From: Caulobacter sp.
Lineage (GTDB): Bacteria > Pseudomonadota > Alphaproteobacteria > Caulobacterales > Caulobacteraceae
Reading direction: 5' to 3'
DNA length: 59,184 bases
Assembly: GCA_028291055.1 (NCBI GenBank)
Contig: JAQGIP010000052.1
Span: 1 to 59,184, forward strand
Shown here: positions 51,177 to 59,184 of the stretch, one piece after another
Numbering within the stretch: the first letter of the stretch is position 1
How the letters are laid out: every line of letters begins with the position of its first letter
Position numbers and translations under genes: made by a program
The notes under the pieces: generated by a model
What the model was told of the DNA's origin: nothing
The model's input: the letters and a program-made list of their open reading frames with translations, nothing else
Databases searched by the model: none

Positions 51177-51456
51177 GCTCGCGGCGCTTCATCTGCTCGG
51201 CGTGATGAGCGCGAATGTTGGCGAGCACGACATCGCCTGGAATGGCGCGCGTGGGGTCGGCCTTCATCGCATCGTAGACGGGCGCGACCTCCTCACGGAG
51301 CCAGCGCCCGACGGCCTCATCGCGCTCCTGCAGCGCGCGCAATCCCGCCCGCACAACCTCACTGGCCGAAGCATAGCTGCCTGACTCGACGAGGGTGTCG
51401 ATATAGGAGGCCTGCTCGGGCGGTAGGCTGAAGGTGCGTTTGGCTGCGGCGGACAT
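51166..51456 (-). CDS. parD: ParD-family ribbon-helix-helix antitoxin
   Basis: 96 residues; the N-terminal RHH region is KRTFSLPPEQASYIDTLVES and GSYASASEVVRAGLRALQERDE, the classic CopG/ParD pattern, followed by a C-terminal tail that would wrap the toxin. Probably autorepresses the operon. ATG at 51454-51456. It is upstream of parE with an 11-bp overlap; only 40 bp separate it from the pckG stop. Confidence 0.9.
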   Translation of the reverse strand: MSAAAKRTFSLPPEQASYIDTLVESGSYASASEVVRAGLRALQERDEAVGRWLREEVAPVYDAMKADPTRAIPGDVVLANIRAHHAEQMKRRERGE

Positions 51457-51495
51457 GGTTTTAGTATGACGCCTTCATACCGCGAAAGCCAGAAC

Positions 51496-53346
51496 CTACT
51501 CCGCCGCCACCAGCGTGCGCGCCGCCGCCAAGCGTGTCGTCAGCGCAGCGTGCTCATCCCACAGCGCCTGGGGCAGGTGGTCGCCGAACTTGGCGTAGTC
51601 GGGCGGGATCAGGGCGGCTTCCTCGGTCCAGATGTCGGGATCGACGCTCAGCAACAGGTCGAGCTGTTCCTGGGTCAGGTCGAGGCCCGATACGTCCAGA
51701 GAGGCCTGGGTGGGCAGGCGCCCGATCGGGCTGTCGACGGCGTCGGCTCGGCCTTCGAGACGGTCGAACACCCACTTCAGCACCCGGGCGTTTTCGCCGT
51801 AGCCCGGCCAGACGAACTTGCCCCTGGTGTCCTTGCGGAACCAGTTGACGAAATAGATCCGCGGCAGCTTTTCGGCGTCGGCCTTGGCGCCCAGCCTCAG
51901 CCAGTGGGCGAAATAGTCGCCCATGTTGTAGCCGCAGAAGGGCAGCATGGCGAAGGGGTCGCGGCGCAGCTCGCCCACCTTGTTCTCGGCGGCGGCGGTG
52001 CCTTCGGAGGCGACGTTGGAGGCCAGGAAGACCCCGTGCTGCCAGTTGAAGGCCTCGGTGACCAGCGGCACGGCGCTGGCGCGGCGGCCGCCGAACAGGA
52101 TGGCGGAGATCGGCACGCCGGCCGGGTCGTCCCATTCCGCTGCGATGGCGGGGCATTGATTGGCGGGCACGGCGAAGCGGGCGTTGGGGTGGGCGGCGGG
52201 TTCGCCCATCTCCGGCGTCCAGGCGCGGCCCTTCCAGTCGACCAGGCCGTCGGGGGCAACCTCGGTCAGGCCTTCCCACCAGACGTCGCCGTCGGCGGTG
52301 AGGGCGACGTTCGTATAGACGGTGTTGGAATGCAGGGTGTCGACCGCGTTCTTGTTGGTCGCCACGCCGGTGCCGGGCGCCACGCCGAAGAAGCCGGCTT
52401 CCGGATTGATCGCATAGAGCCGGCCGTCCTCGCCGAAGCGCATCCAGCAGATGTCGTCGCCGATGGTCTCGGCCTTCCAGCCGGCCAGGGTCGGCTGCAG
52501 CATGGCCATGTTGGTCTTGCCGCAGGCGGACGGGAAGGCGGCGGCGATGTAGCGGACTTCACCCTGGGGCGAGGTCAGCTTGAGGATCAGCATATGCTCG
52601 GCCAGCCAGCCCTCGTCGCGGGCCATGATCGAGGCGATGCGCAGGGCGTAGCACTTCTTGCCCAGCAGGGCGTTGCCGCCGTAGCCCGAGCCGTAGGACC
52701 AGATCTCGCGGCTCTCGGGGAAGTGGACGATGTATTTGATCTCGTTGCAGGGCCAGGCCACGTCCTTCTGGCCGTCGGCCAGCGGCGCCCCCACCGAATG
52801 CAGGGCCGGTACGAAGAAGCCGTCGTCGCCCAGCATGTCGAGCGCGCCCTTGCCCATGCGGGTCATCACCCGCATCGAGATGGCCACATAGGCGCTGTCG
52901 GTGATCTCCACGCCCAGGGCGGAAATCTTGGAGCCCAGCGGGCCCATGCAGAAGGGCACGACATACATGGTGCGGCCGCGCATGCAGCCCTTGAACAGGT
53001 CCTTCAGGTCGGCCCGCATCTCGGTGGGGTCGAGCCAGTTGTTGGTCGGGCCGGCGTCTTCCGGCTTTTCGGAGCAGATGAAGGTGCGGCTCTCGACGCG
53101 GGCCACGTCCTTGGGATCGGAGGCGGCGTGGAAGCTGTTGGGGCGCAGGTCGGGGTTCAGCCGGGTCAGGGTGCCGGAGGCGACAAGTTCACTGGTCAGG
53201 CGCTCCCATTCCTCGTCGGAGCCGTCGCACCAATAGACCCGGTCCGGCTGCGTCATGGCGGCGACCTCGGCCACCCACGCCTTGAGGCGTTTGTGATTGG
53301 TCGGAGCGGATTCCAGGCCCGGAACGGCCCGAGTGGTCGTCGACAT
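51496..53346 (-). CDS. pckG: Phosphoenolpyruvate carboxykinase (GTP)
   Basis: 616-residue enzyme converting oxaloacetate to PEP with GTP, the entry to gluconeogenesis. The GTP-type features are the kinase-1a loop [13 protein letters not shown] (residues 271-283) with its cysteine, the kinase-2 region [24 protein letters not shown] and [28 protein letters not shown]-type enzymes lack these. I chose ATG 53344-53346 (AAGGTGGG upstream); the frame is open 9 codons further. Transcribed alone, away from the ABC gene. Confidence 0.96.
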   Translation of the reverse strand: MSTTTRAVPGLESAPTNHKRLKAWVAEVAAMTQPDRVYWCDGSDEEWERLTSELVASGTLTRLNPDLRPNSFHAASDPKDVARVESRTFICSEKPEDAGPTNNWLDPTEMRADLKDLFKGCMRGRTMYVVPFCMGPLGSKISALGVEITDSAYVAISMRVMTRMGKGALDMLGDDGFFVPALHSVGAPLADGQKDVAWPCNEIKYIVHFPESREIWSYGSGYGGNALLGKKCYALRIASIMARDEGWLAEHMLILKLTSPQGEVRYIAAAFPSACGKTNMAMLQPTLAGWKAETIGDDICWMRFGEDGRLYAINPEAGFFGVAPGTGVATNKNAVDTLHSNTVYTNVALTADGDVWWEGLTEVAPDGLVDWKGRAWTPEMGEPAAHPNARFAVPANQCPAIAAEWDDPAGVPISAILFGGRRASAVPLVTEAFNWQHGVFLASNVASEGTAAAENKVGELRRDPFAMLPFCGYNMGDYFAHWLRLGAKADAEKLPRIYFVNWFRKDTRGKFVWPGYGENARVLKWVFDRLEGRADAVDSPIGRLPTQASLDVSGLDLTQEQLDLLLSVDPDIWTEEAALIPPDYAKFGDHLPQALWDEHAALTTRLAAARTLVAAE

Positions 53347-53466
53347 AAGCCCACCTTGCGCATCGGGGCTCAACGGCCCCCGTTTCCGCCTTTTCGACGG
53401 TTGGTGTCACAATACCGGCCAGGGCGCGGTAACGCCAAACGATAACAGCAGGATCAGGGCCAAATT

Positions 53467-53490
53467 GGCGCGGGTTGCTTCATCCGCGCC
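53467..53490 (-). terminator. Hairpin after the ABC ATPase gene
   Basis: GGCGCGG (53467-53473) and CCGCGCC (53484-53490) form a perfect 7-bp stem around a 10-nt loop directly after the ABC transporter stop on the minus strand, followed in that direction by AATTTGG. It could terminate that transcript before pckG. Confidence 0.5.
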
Positions 53491-55304
53491 TAGAGCGGAT
53501 CGAATTCACTGACCAGGTGTCCCGGCTCCACTTCCGTAAGGGCAGGGGGTAAAATAGGGGCGTTGGGATCGATCGGCAGGCGCGAGGGCAGGAAGCGCAG
53601 CGCGCTCCTCGGGTCGAGGGGCGAGGGCGGCTCGCCCTTCAGCTTGACCCTCACCCGGGCCCGTTCGCGCGCCGGGTCGGGGATGGGCGCGGCCGACAAC
53701 AGGGCCTTGGTGTAGGGGTGTTGAGGGGCGGCGTAGATGCGTTCTCGCGAGGCCTGCTCCATCACCCGGCCCATATAGAGCACCAGCACCCGGTGGCTGA
53801 TCTCGCGCACCACGGCCAGGTCGTGGCTGATGAAGATCATCGCCATGCCCAACCGCTTCTGCAGGTCGATCAGCAGGTCGATGATCTGGGCGCGGATGGA
53901 GACGTCCAGGGCCGAGACCGCCTCGTCGCAGATCACCAGTTTCGGCCGCAGGATCATGGCGCGCGCGATGCCGACCCGCTGGTTCTGGCCGCCCGACAGT
54001 TCGTGCGGATAGCGGTTGATCAGGCCGGGATCGACGCCCGCCTGCTTCATCATCGCCGCCACCTCGACGTCGCGCTCGGCGCGGGTCAGGTGGGGCTTGA
54101 AGACGCTCAGCGGCTCGGCGATGGAGGCGCCGATGGTCATGCGCGGATCGAGACTGGCCAGGGGGTCCTGGAAGACGATCTGCAGATCCTTGCGCGCGTC
54201 GCGCAGGGTCTTCTGGTCGGCCTTGGTGATGTCGCGCCCCAGCACGGTCACCGAGCCGCCCAGGTCGCCTCCGCCGGGTGGGAGAAGGCGCAGGATGGCG
54301 CGGGCCAGGGTGGACTTGCCGCTACCGCTCTCGCCGACCACGCCCAGGGTTTCGCCCTGGCGGACCTGGAAACTGACGCCGTCGACGGCGCGCAGCTGCT
54401 GCTTGCGGAACATGCCCTGGCGAATGGGAAACCAGACCTTCAGGTCGTGGCCCTCGACCACCACCGGCGCGTCGGCCGCCACCGGCTCCAGCACGGGCCG
54501 CCCGCCCCGGTCGTCACGATCCAGGCGCGGGATGGCGGCCAGCAGGTCGCGGGTATAGGCGGCCTTGGGGTGGGCAAAGAGGCTCTCGGCCTCGCCCTCT
54601 TCCACATAGGCGCCGTCCTTCATCACGCAGACCCGGTCGGCCAGCCGCGCGATCACGCCCATGTCGTGGGTGATCAGCACCAGGGCCGCGCCCGTCTCGC
54701 GTTTCAGTTCGTCCATCAGGTCAAGGATTTCGGCCTGCACCGTCACATCCAGCGCCGTGGTCGGCTCGTCGGCGATCAGCAGTTCGGGACCGCAGGCCAT
54801 GGCCCCGGCGATCATCACCCGCTGGCGCATGCCGCCGGACAGCTCGTGGGGATATTGGCTCAGGCGACGTTTGGCGTCGGGGATGCGCACCCGCTGCAGC
54901 CAGTCCAGCGCGCGCTTCTCGGCTTCCGCGCCCGACAGGCCCAGGTGCAGGCGCAGAGGCTCGGCGATCTGCTCGCCGATCTTCACGTGGGGGGTCAGCG
55001 CGGTCAGCGGGTCCTGGAAGATCATCGTCATCTTCGAACCCCGGATGCGGTTCAGGTCGCGGGGCTTGAGGCCCAGCAACTGCTGGCCCTGGAATTTGGC
55101 CGAGCCGGAAACGGTGCCGTTGTCGGCCAGCAGGCCCATGACGGCCATCACCGTCTGGCTCTTGCCGCTGCCGCTTTCCCCTACGATTCCAAGGCATTCT
55201 CCGGCGGCGACGCTGAGCGACACCCCCTTCACCGCCTCCACCAGCCCGTCATGGGTGGTGAAGCGGACCTTCAGGTCCTCGATCGACAGCACTGGATCGG
55301 GCAC
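53490..55304 (-). CDS. Dual-ATPase ABC transporter ATP-binding protein (peptide/nickel type, YejF/GsiA-like)
   Basis: 604 residues with two fused nucleotide-binding domains. NBD1: Walker A GESGSGKS at 42-49, LSGGMRQRV, Walker [16 protein letters not shown]2: [12 protein letters not shown] near 325, [42 protein letters not shown] and related oligopeptide-ABC C-terminal signatures point to the Opp/Dpp family. Start GTG 55302-55304 with CCGGAG upstream. No permease or substrate-binding gene is present in the window, so its partners lie elsewhere or are missing. Confidence 0.92.
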   Translation of the reverse strand: MPDPVLSIEDLKVRFTTHDGLVEAVKGVSLSVAAGECLGIVGESGSGKSQTVMAVMGLLADNGTVSGSAKFQGQQLLGLKPRDLNRIRGSKMTMIFQDPLTALTPHVKIGEQIAEPLRLHLGLSGAEAEKRALDWLQRVRIPDAKRRLSQYPHELSGGMRQRVMIAGAMACGPELLIADEPTTALDVTVQAEILDLMDELKRETGAALVLITHDMGVIARLADRVCVMKDGAYVEEGEAESLFAHPKAAYTRDLLAAIPRLDRDDRGGRPVLEPVAADAPVVVEGHDLKVWFPIRQGMFRKQQLRAVDGVSFQVRQGETLGVVGESGSGKSTLARAILRLLPPGGGDLGGSVTVLGRDITKADQKTLRDARKDLQIVFQDPLASLDPRMTIGASIAEPLSVFKPHLTRAERDVEVAAMMKQAGVDPGLINRYPHELSGGQNQRVGIARAMILRPKLVICDEAVSALDVSIRAQIIDLLIDLQKRLGMAMIFISHDLAVVREISHRVLVLYMGRVMEQASRERIYAAPQHPYTKALLSAAPIPDPARERARVRVKLKGEPPSPLDPRSALRFLPSRLPIDPNAPILPPALTEVEPGHLVSEFDPL

Positions 55305-55340
55305 GGGCTACTCCGGATACGCGGTCTCACCGTGCAGGGG

Positions 55341-56204
55341 TCAGGGGACGCGGGCAAGCATCTGCGTGATGGCGCCCCAGGCCTCAGGCTCGGTTAGCAG
55401 CGGCGCGTGCCCGACGCCGGGGACTTCTGCATAGATCATGTGCGGCGCCGCCTCGCGCATGCGCTGGGCGATCGCCTCATCGATCAGGTCGGAGATGCCG
55501 CCCCGGACCAGGGCGACCGGACCCGCCGCGTTCAGGGCGCGGAACAGCGGCCACATGTCGGGGGGCGCCACCGGCGGAGCGTCGGGGTCGGGGCGGAAGG
55601 CGGCGGAGATGTCGGGGTCGTAGTCCAGCACCGGCTTGCCGTCGGGGCCCTCGGTAAAGGTGCGCCGGGCGAAGGCCGCCCAGCCGGCGTCGTCCATCTC
55701 CGGGAAGGCGGCCTGGTTGATCTGCTTGATGTATTCGGCCGCCCCGGCCCAGTCCTGCGGCGGCCTGCCCTGGCCCACATAGCCGGCGATGCGCGCGATC
55801 CCCACCGGCGACACTTCGGGGCCGATGTCGTTGAGCACGCTCCCGGCGATGGCCTCGGGGCGGATGGCGGCCAGCACCATGGTGATGATGCCGCCCATGC
55901 TGGTGCCGATGAAGACGGCGCGCTTGATGCCGGTGGCGTCCAGCAGGGCGGCGATGTCGGCGGCGTAGACCCCGGGCTGGTAGTTGTGGAAGTCGGGGTC
56001 GCGGGCGGAGCCGCCGCGGCCTCGGATGTCGACGGCGATCACGCGGCGGCCGAGGCGGGCGACCTGGGGGGCGACTATATCGAAATCGCGGGCGTTGCGG
56101 GTGAGGCCGTGGATGCAGATGACGGGGGTGGCGGTCTCGCTGCCGGGATAGTCGACGGCGTGGAGGCGCAGGCCGTCGGGGGCGGTCCAGTAGAGATCGG
56201 GCAT
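55341..56204 (-). CDS. Alpha/beta hydrolase
   Basis: 287-residue alpha/beta hydrolase. The oxyanion-hole HG is in VICIHGLTRNARDFD (residue ~32), the nucleophile Ser102 in FIGTSMGGIITMV (GxSxG), and the general base His in VPGVGHAPLLTE near the C-terminus. Substrate unknown; the cap region (MWPLFRALNA and surroundings) resembles esterase/lactonase-like members. I chose ATG 56202-56204 with AAAGGGACG upstream; the longer open reading would translate the operator-like palindrome. Divergent from nadE. Confidence 0.88.
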   Translation of the reverse strand: MPDLYWTAPDGLRLHAVDYPGSETATPVICIHGLTRNARDFDIVAPQVARLGRRVIAVDIRGRGGSARDPDFHNYQPGVYAADIAALLDATGIKRAVFIGTSMGGIITMVLAAIRPEAIAGSVLNDIGPEVSPVGIARIAGYVGQGRPPQDWAGAAEYIKQINQAAFPEMDDAGWAAFARRTFTEGPDGKPVLDYDPDISAAFRPDPDAPPVAPPDMWPLFRALNAAGPVALVRGGISDLIDEAIAQRMREAAPHMIYAEVPGVGHAPLLTEPEAWGAITQMLARVP

Positions 56205-56263
56205 GGAAGGCGTCCCTTTGGGGTGGATCTGGCGCAGGAATAGCAGCGAAACGGTCCGATACT

Positions 56264-56290
56264 TGCTTATGCTCATAATTAGCATAAGCA
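56264..56290. promoter_or_regulatory. Perfect 10-bp inverted repeat between hydrolase and nadE
   Basis: TGCTTATGCT (56264-56273), 7-nt spacer CATAATT, AGCATAAGCA (56281-56290). Perfect and AT-rich, located in the 116-bp divergent promoter region, 30 bp from the nadE start. This is the geometry of a TetR/MarR/GntR-class operator controlling one or both genes. The regulator gene is not in the window. Confidence 0.65.
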
Positions 56291-56320
56291 TCCGGGGCAG
56301 ATGAGGGATAGCCTTCGACG

Positions 56321-58363
56321 ATGACCGACTCCCCGCAGCTAGCGTTCCACAACCCCTACCGGCACGGCTTCGTGCGCGTGGCGGCCTGCGTGCCGGCGAT
56401 GAGCGTGGCCGATCCCGCGCGGAATACGCAAGCGACCCTGGAGCTGCTGCGCCAGGGCCATGAGCAGGGCGTGGCGCTGATGGTGTTCCCGGAGCTGGGG
56501 CTGTCGGCCTATGCGATCGACGACCTGCTGCTGCAGGACGCGCTGCAGGACGCGGTCCAGGCGGGCATCGCGCGGCTGTTGGAGGAGAGCGCGGACTTAA
56601 ACCCGGTGTTCGTGGTCGGCGCGCCGCTGGCCCACTCCGGCCGGCTGTTCAACACGGCGGTGGTCATCCATCGCGGCGAGATCCTCGGGGTGGTCCCCAA
56701 GACCTTCCTGCCCAACTACCGCGAATTCTACGAGCGCCGCTGGTTCGCCAGCGGCGCCGGCGTCACCGGCCAGACCATCAAGGCCGGCGGGCGGCAGGCC
56801 CCGTTCGGGGTCGACCTTCTCTTCAGCGCACAGGGCCCCGCGCCCTTCGTCTTCCACGCGGAGATCTGCGAGGACGTCTGGACCCCGGAGCCGCCCTCGA
56901 CCCGCGCGGCCTTGGCCGGCGCTGAGATCCTGCTCAATCTTTCCGCCAGCAACATCGTCATCGGCAAGGCCGACGCGCGGCGGCTGCTGTGCGGCTCGCA
57001 GTCGATGCGCTGCATCGCGGCCTATGCCTATTCTGCCGCCGGACCGGGCGAGAGCACCACCGACCAGGCCTGGGACGGCCAGGCGTCGATCTTCGAAATG
57101 GGCGAGCTGCTCAGCGAAACGCAACGCTTCCCGACCGGGCCGGTGATGAGCTTAAGCGACGTGGACGTGGGCCGCATCCGCCAGGAACGCACCCGCACCG
57201 GCAGCTTCGGCGACAGCATCGTGGAACAGCGCGACTACCGCACCATCGCCTTCGACTTCGGCCCCCCGGCCGAACCCCTGCCCCTGATGCGCCGCGTCGA
57301 GCGGTTTCCCTATGTGCCCTCCGACCCCGAGCGCCTGCGCGAGCAGTGCCACGAGGCCTACAACATCCAGATCCAGGGCCTGGCCCAGCGGCTGTCCTCG
57401 ACGGGGCTGACCAAGCTGGTGATCGGCGTCTCCGGCGGCCTGGATTCGACCCAGGCCCTGATGGTCGCGGTGCGGGTTATGGACCGGCTGGGCCTGCCCC
57501 GGGAGAATGTGCTGGCCTACACCATGCCGGGGTTCGGCACCTCGGAAGGCACGCGGACCAACGCCTGGGCGCTGATGACGGCGCTGGGAGTCAGCGCCGC
57601 CGAGCTCGACATCCGTCCGGCCGCCAACCAGATGCTGGCCGACCTGGGCCACCCGGCGGCCAAGGGCGAGGCGGCCTATGACGTGACCTTCGAGAATGTG
57701 CAGGCGGGCCTGCGCACCGACTACCTGTTCCGGCTGGCCAACCAGCATGGCGGGCTGGTGGTGGGCACCGGGGACCTTTCAGAGCTGGGCCTGGGCTGGT
57801 GCACCTATGGCGTCGGCGACCACATGAGCCACTACGGGGTCAACGCCTCGGTCTCCAAGACCCTGATCCAGCATCTGATCCGCTTCGTCGCCGCCTCCGA
57901 TGAGGTGAGCGAGGATACGGCGAAACTGCTGCACGCCATCCTGGACACCGAAATCTCGCCGGAGCTGGTGCCGGCCACCGCCGACAAGCCCGTCCAGTCG
58001 ACCGAGGCCATGGTGGGCCCCTACGCCCTGCAGGACTTCAACCTCTACTACCTGACCCGCTACGGCATGCGTCCGTCGAAGATCGCCTATCTTTCGCACC
58101 ATGCCTGGGGCGACGCGGACACGGGCGCCTGGCCGGTCAATACGCCGGCGGGATCGCGCCGGGCCCACGACCTGGCGGAAATAAAGCACTGGCTCGAACT
58201 TTTTTTGCGCCGGTTCTTCGCCAACCAGTTCAAACGCTCCTGCCTGCCAAACGGGCCGAAAATCTCCTCGGGCGGGAGTTTATCGCCCAGAGGGGATTGG
58301 AGGGCGCCCTCGGACGGGCGCCCGGACGCCTGGCTGCATGAACTTTTCTCGCAAGTTCCCTAA
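56321..58363 (+). CDS. nadE: Glutamine-dependent NAD+ synthetase
   Basis: 680-residue fused enzyme: an N-terminal nitrilase-type glutaminase (residues 15-300) with the triad Glu58 ([10 protein letters not shown]), Lys127 ([15 protein letters not shown]) and Cys183 (EICEDVWTP), and a C-terminal synthetase (330-670) with [16 protein letters not shown]. The last step of NAD synthesis: amidation of deamido-NAD with glutamine as nitrogen donor. The length fits the glutamine-dependent class. ATG 56321; divergent from the alpha/beta hydrolase with an operator-like palindrome between them. Confidence 0.96.
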   Translation: MTDSPQLAFHNPYRHGFVRVAACVPAMSVADPARNTQATLELLRQGHEQGVALMVFPELGLSAYAIDDLLLQDALQDAVQAGIARLLEESADLNPVFVVGAPLAHSGRLFNTAVVIHRGEILGVVPKTFLPNYREFYERRWFASGAGVTGQTIKAGGRQAPFGVDLLFSAQGPAPFVFHAEICEDVWTPEPPSTRAALAGAEILLNLSASNIVIGKADARRLLCGSQSMRCIAAYAYSAAGPGESTTDQAWDGQASIFEMGELLSETQRFPTGPVMSLSDVDVGRIRQERTRTGSFGDSIVEQRDYRTIAFDFGPPAEPLPLMRRVERFPYVPSDPERLREQCHEAYNIQIQGLAQRLSSTGLTKLVIGVSGGLDSTQALMVAVRVMDRLGLPRENVLAYTMPGFGTSEGTRTNAWALMTALGVSAAELDIRPAANQMLADLGHPAAKGEAAYDVTFENVQAGLRTDYLFRLANQHGGLVVGTGDLSELGLGWCTYGVGDHMSHYGVNASVSKTLIQHLIRFVAASDEVSEDTAKLLHAILDTEISPELVPATADKPVQSTEAMVGPYALQDFNLYYLTRYGMRPSKIAYLSHHAWGDADTGAWPVNTPAGSRRAHDLAEIKHWLELFLRRFFANQFKRSCLPNGPKISSGGSLSPRGDWRAPSDGRPDAWLHELFSQVP

Positions 58364-58371
58364 AGAAAACA

Positions 58372-58404
58372 GCAGAACTAGCGGAACCGTTCCGTTTGTG
58401 CTGC
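58372..58404. promoter_or_regulatory. Imperfect 33-bp palindrome between nadE and ompA-like genes
   Basis: Centred on 58388: CGGAAC-c-GTTCCG is perfect, and the outer arms GCAG...CTGC extend it (13 of 16 positions symmetric). It lies just after the nadE stop and 110 bp before the porin gene, so it could end nadE transcription or be an operator for the porin gene. Confidence 0.5.
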
Positions 58405-58513
58405 ATTGTGGAGACATCTGGGGGCGTGGGCGCAATAGCTTCATGACGCCTTACCCCCCGGTCCGTCTGCGCTCCGTGTTCGCACGGCTCTGTCACTATT
58501 AGGGGACTTGAAA

Positions 58514-59184
58514 ATGAAATCGGCACTCATGCTGGGAGCCATGGCGTCGGCTCTCGCCGCGGCGGCGATCGCCGCTCCGGCTCAAGCCGCGGAACCGGGC
58601 TGGTACGCCGCGGTCGACGTCGGCTATCACTGGCCCACCGACGTGGATGTCGACAGCGACAACTACGGCTCGCTCGGCTCCTTCGCCGTGGACAGCGACT
58701 GGGCGGCCTTCGGCCGTCTCGGCTACCGCGTCAGCAACAATTGGCGCGTGGAAGGCGAGTTCGGCTACCGCAAGACCGATATCTCGGAGCCTGGCGTAAC
58801 CGGTCACGTGAACGGCCGTTCGGTGATGCTGAACGTCCTCTATGATTTCGCGCCCGACTCGACCATCAACCCCTTCATCGGCCTGGGCATCGGCGATCTG
58901 GATCTCGACACCAAGATCGGCGCGGCTCCCGACGTGATGATCAATGACCACAGCGCCGGCGCCTTTGCCGGCCAGGCCATCGCCGGTGTGTCCTTCCATC
59001 CCGCGGAGCAGTGGGACATCGACCTGACCTACCGCTACCTGCGCACCACGGATTACGAATATTACAATCCCGGTGGCGCCGGCCGCGTGAACTTCCACGT
59101 CGAAGACCAGTCGCTGACGCTGGGCCTGCGGTATTCCTTCGCGGCGCCGCCGCCCCCGCCGCCCCCGCCCCCGCCGCCGCCCCC
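58514..59184 (+). CDS. OmpA-like outer membrane beta-barrel protein, 3' end cut by window edge
   Basis: About 223 visible codons. A signal peptide (MKSALMLGAMASALAAAAIA, cleavage near AQA-AEPG) is followed by an eight-strand-type barrel: GWYAAVDVGYHWP, FGRLGYRVSNNWRVEGEFGY, INPFIGLGIGDLDL, IAGVSFHPAEQWDIDLTYRYL and LTLGLRYSF. Immediately after the last strand comes a long poly-proline run (from about residue 213), the linker usually preceding the peptidoglycan-binding OmpA domain, which would lie beyond the right edge. ATG 58514 with AGGGGAC upstream. Confidence 0.9.
   Translation, partial: MKSALMLGAMASALAAAAIAAPAQAAEPGWYAAVDVGYHWPTDVDVDSDNYGSLGSFAVDSDWAAFGRLGYRVSNNWRVEGEFGYRKTDISEPGVTGHVNGRSVMLNVLYDFAPDSTINPFIGLGIGDLDLDTKIGAAPDVMINDHSAGAFAGQAIAGVSFHPAEQWDIDLTYRYLRTTDYEYYNPGGAGRVNFHVEDQSLTLGLRYSFAAPPPPPPPPPPPP

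Noticed and set aside
51466..53445. Plus-strand open frame opposite pckG
   Set aside because: Antisense shadow; pckG is intact and well conserved, and the antisense product resembles no family.

Overview
This 59 kb window is GC-rich chromosomal DNA of an alphaproteobacterium, most likely a Caulobacterales member such as Caulobacter or Phenylobacterium. The evidence is gene content and order: aroA-cmk-rpsA with a divergent FYDLN-acid (TIGR02300) gene, rnd-lptC-lptA-lptB-rpoN-hpf-ptsN, an Hsp20 gene beside a DUF1150 gene, gltD-gltB beside uppP and an NDUFA9-like gene, and GTP-dependent PEP carboxykinase. The organism label is an inference from synteny and protein style, not from a marker tree. 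Nearly all of the DNA is coding. I see no phage, insertion sequence, integrase, rRNA or CRISPR array.

Layout. 1-4.0 kb: rpsA (cut by the left edge), cmk and aroA on the minus strand, with the FYDLN gene divergent. 4.1-5.0 kb: tRNA-Ala(GGC) with a terminator, a 2H phosphoesterase and a DUF3606 gene. 5.1-8.5 kb: a minus-strand operon (GT87-like, GT2, GtrA, methyltransferase) that looks like a lipid-linked sugar transfer module. 8.6-12.8 kb: small membrane protein, Hsp20, DUF1150, a 183-bp terminal-inverted-repeat element, ptsN, hpf, rpoN. 12.9-16.6 kb: a methyltransferase facing the other way, then lptB-lptA-lptC-rnd and tRNA-Leu(CAG). 16.6-26.1 kb: secreted M20 peptidase, NDUFA9-like protein, uppP, gltD-gltB. 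26.1-28.0 kb: three secreted proteins of unknown function, two of them tandem paralogues. 28.0-30.3 kb: a divergent pair of citrate synthase-fold genes, one with an N-terminal DNA-binding domain. 30.3-31.8 kb: repeats and one acidic hypothetical. 31.8-38.5 kb: cation efflux, GST, queG, SDR, argE-like, FKBP lipoprotein, ilvA. 38.5-42.1 kb: a GNAT/CelD-type acyltransferase and a KdpDE-like two-component pair without kdpFABC. 42.4-48.6 kb: a 1079-residue RTX protein followed by an Fe(II)/2-oxoglutarate dioxygenase carrying a degenerate peroxiredoxin domain, a GT2 glycosyltransferase and a deacetylase-fold protein. 48.7-59.2 kb: enoyl-CoA hydratase, PLP aminotransferase, parDE, pckG, an orphan double-ATPase ABC protein, alpha/beta hydrolase, nadE and the start of an OmpA-like porin.

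How the parts work together. The window combines housekeeping functions (translation, LPS transport, peptidoglycan carrier recycling, nitrogen assimilation, NAD synthesis, gluconeogenesis) with envelope and surface functions. The most novel-looking block is 42.4-48.6 kb, where a probable type I-secreted repeat protein sits directly upstream of a hydroxylase-type enzyme and two carbohydrate-active genes; a secreted-protein modification system is a reasonable but unproven reading. The divergent citrate synthase pair and several well-formed palindromes in promoter regions (gltD, nadE/hydrolase, ompA) are the best regulatory leads.
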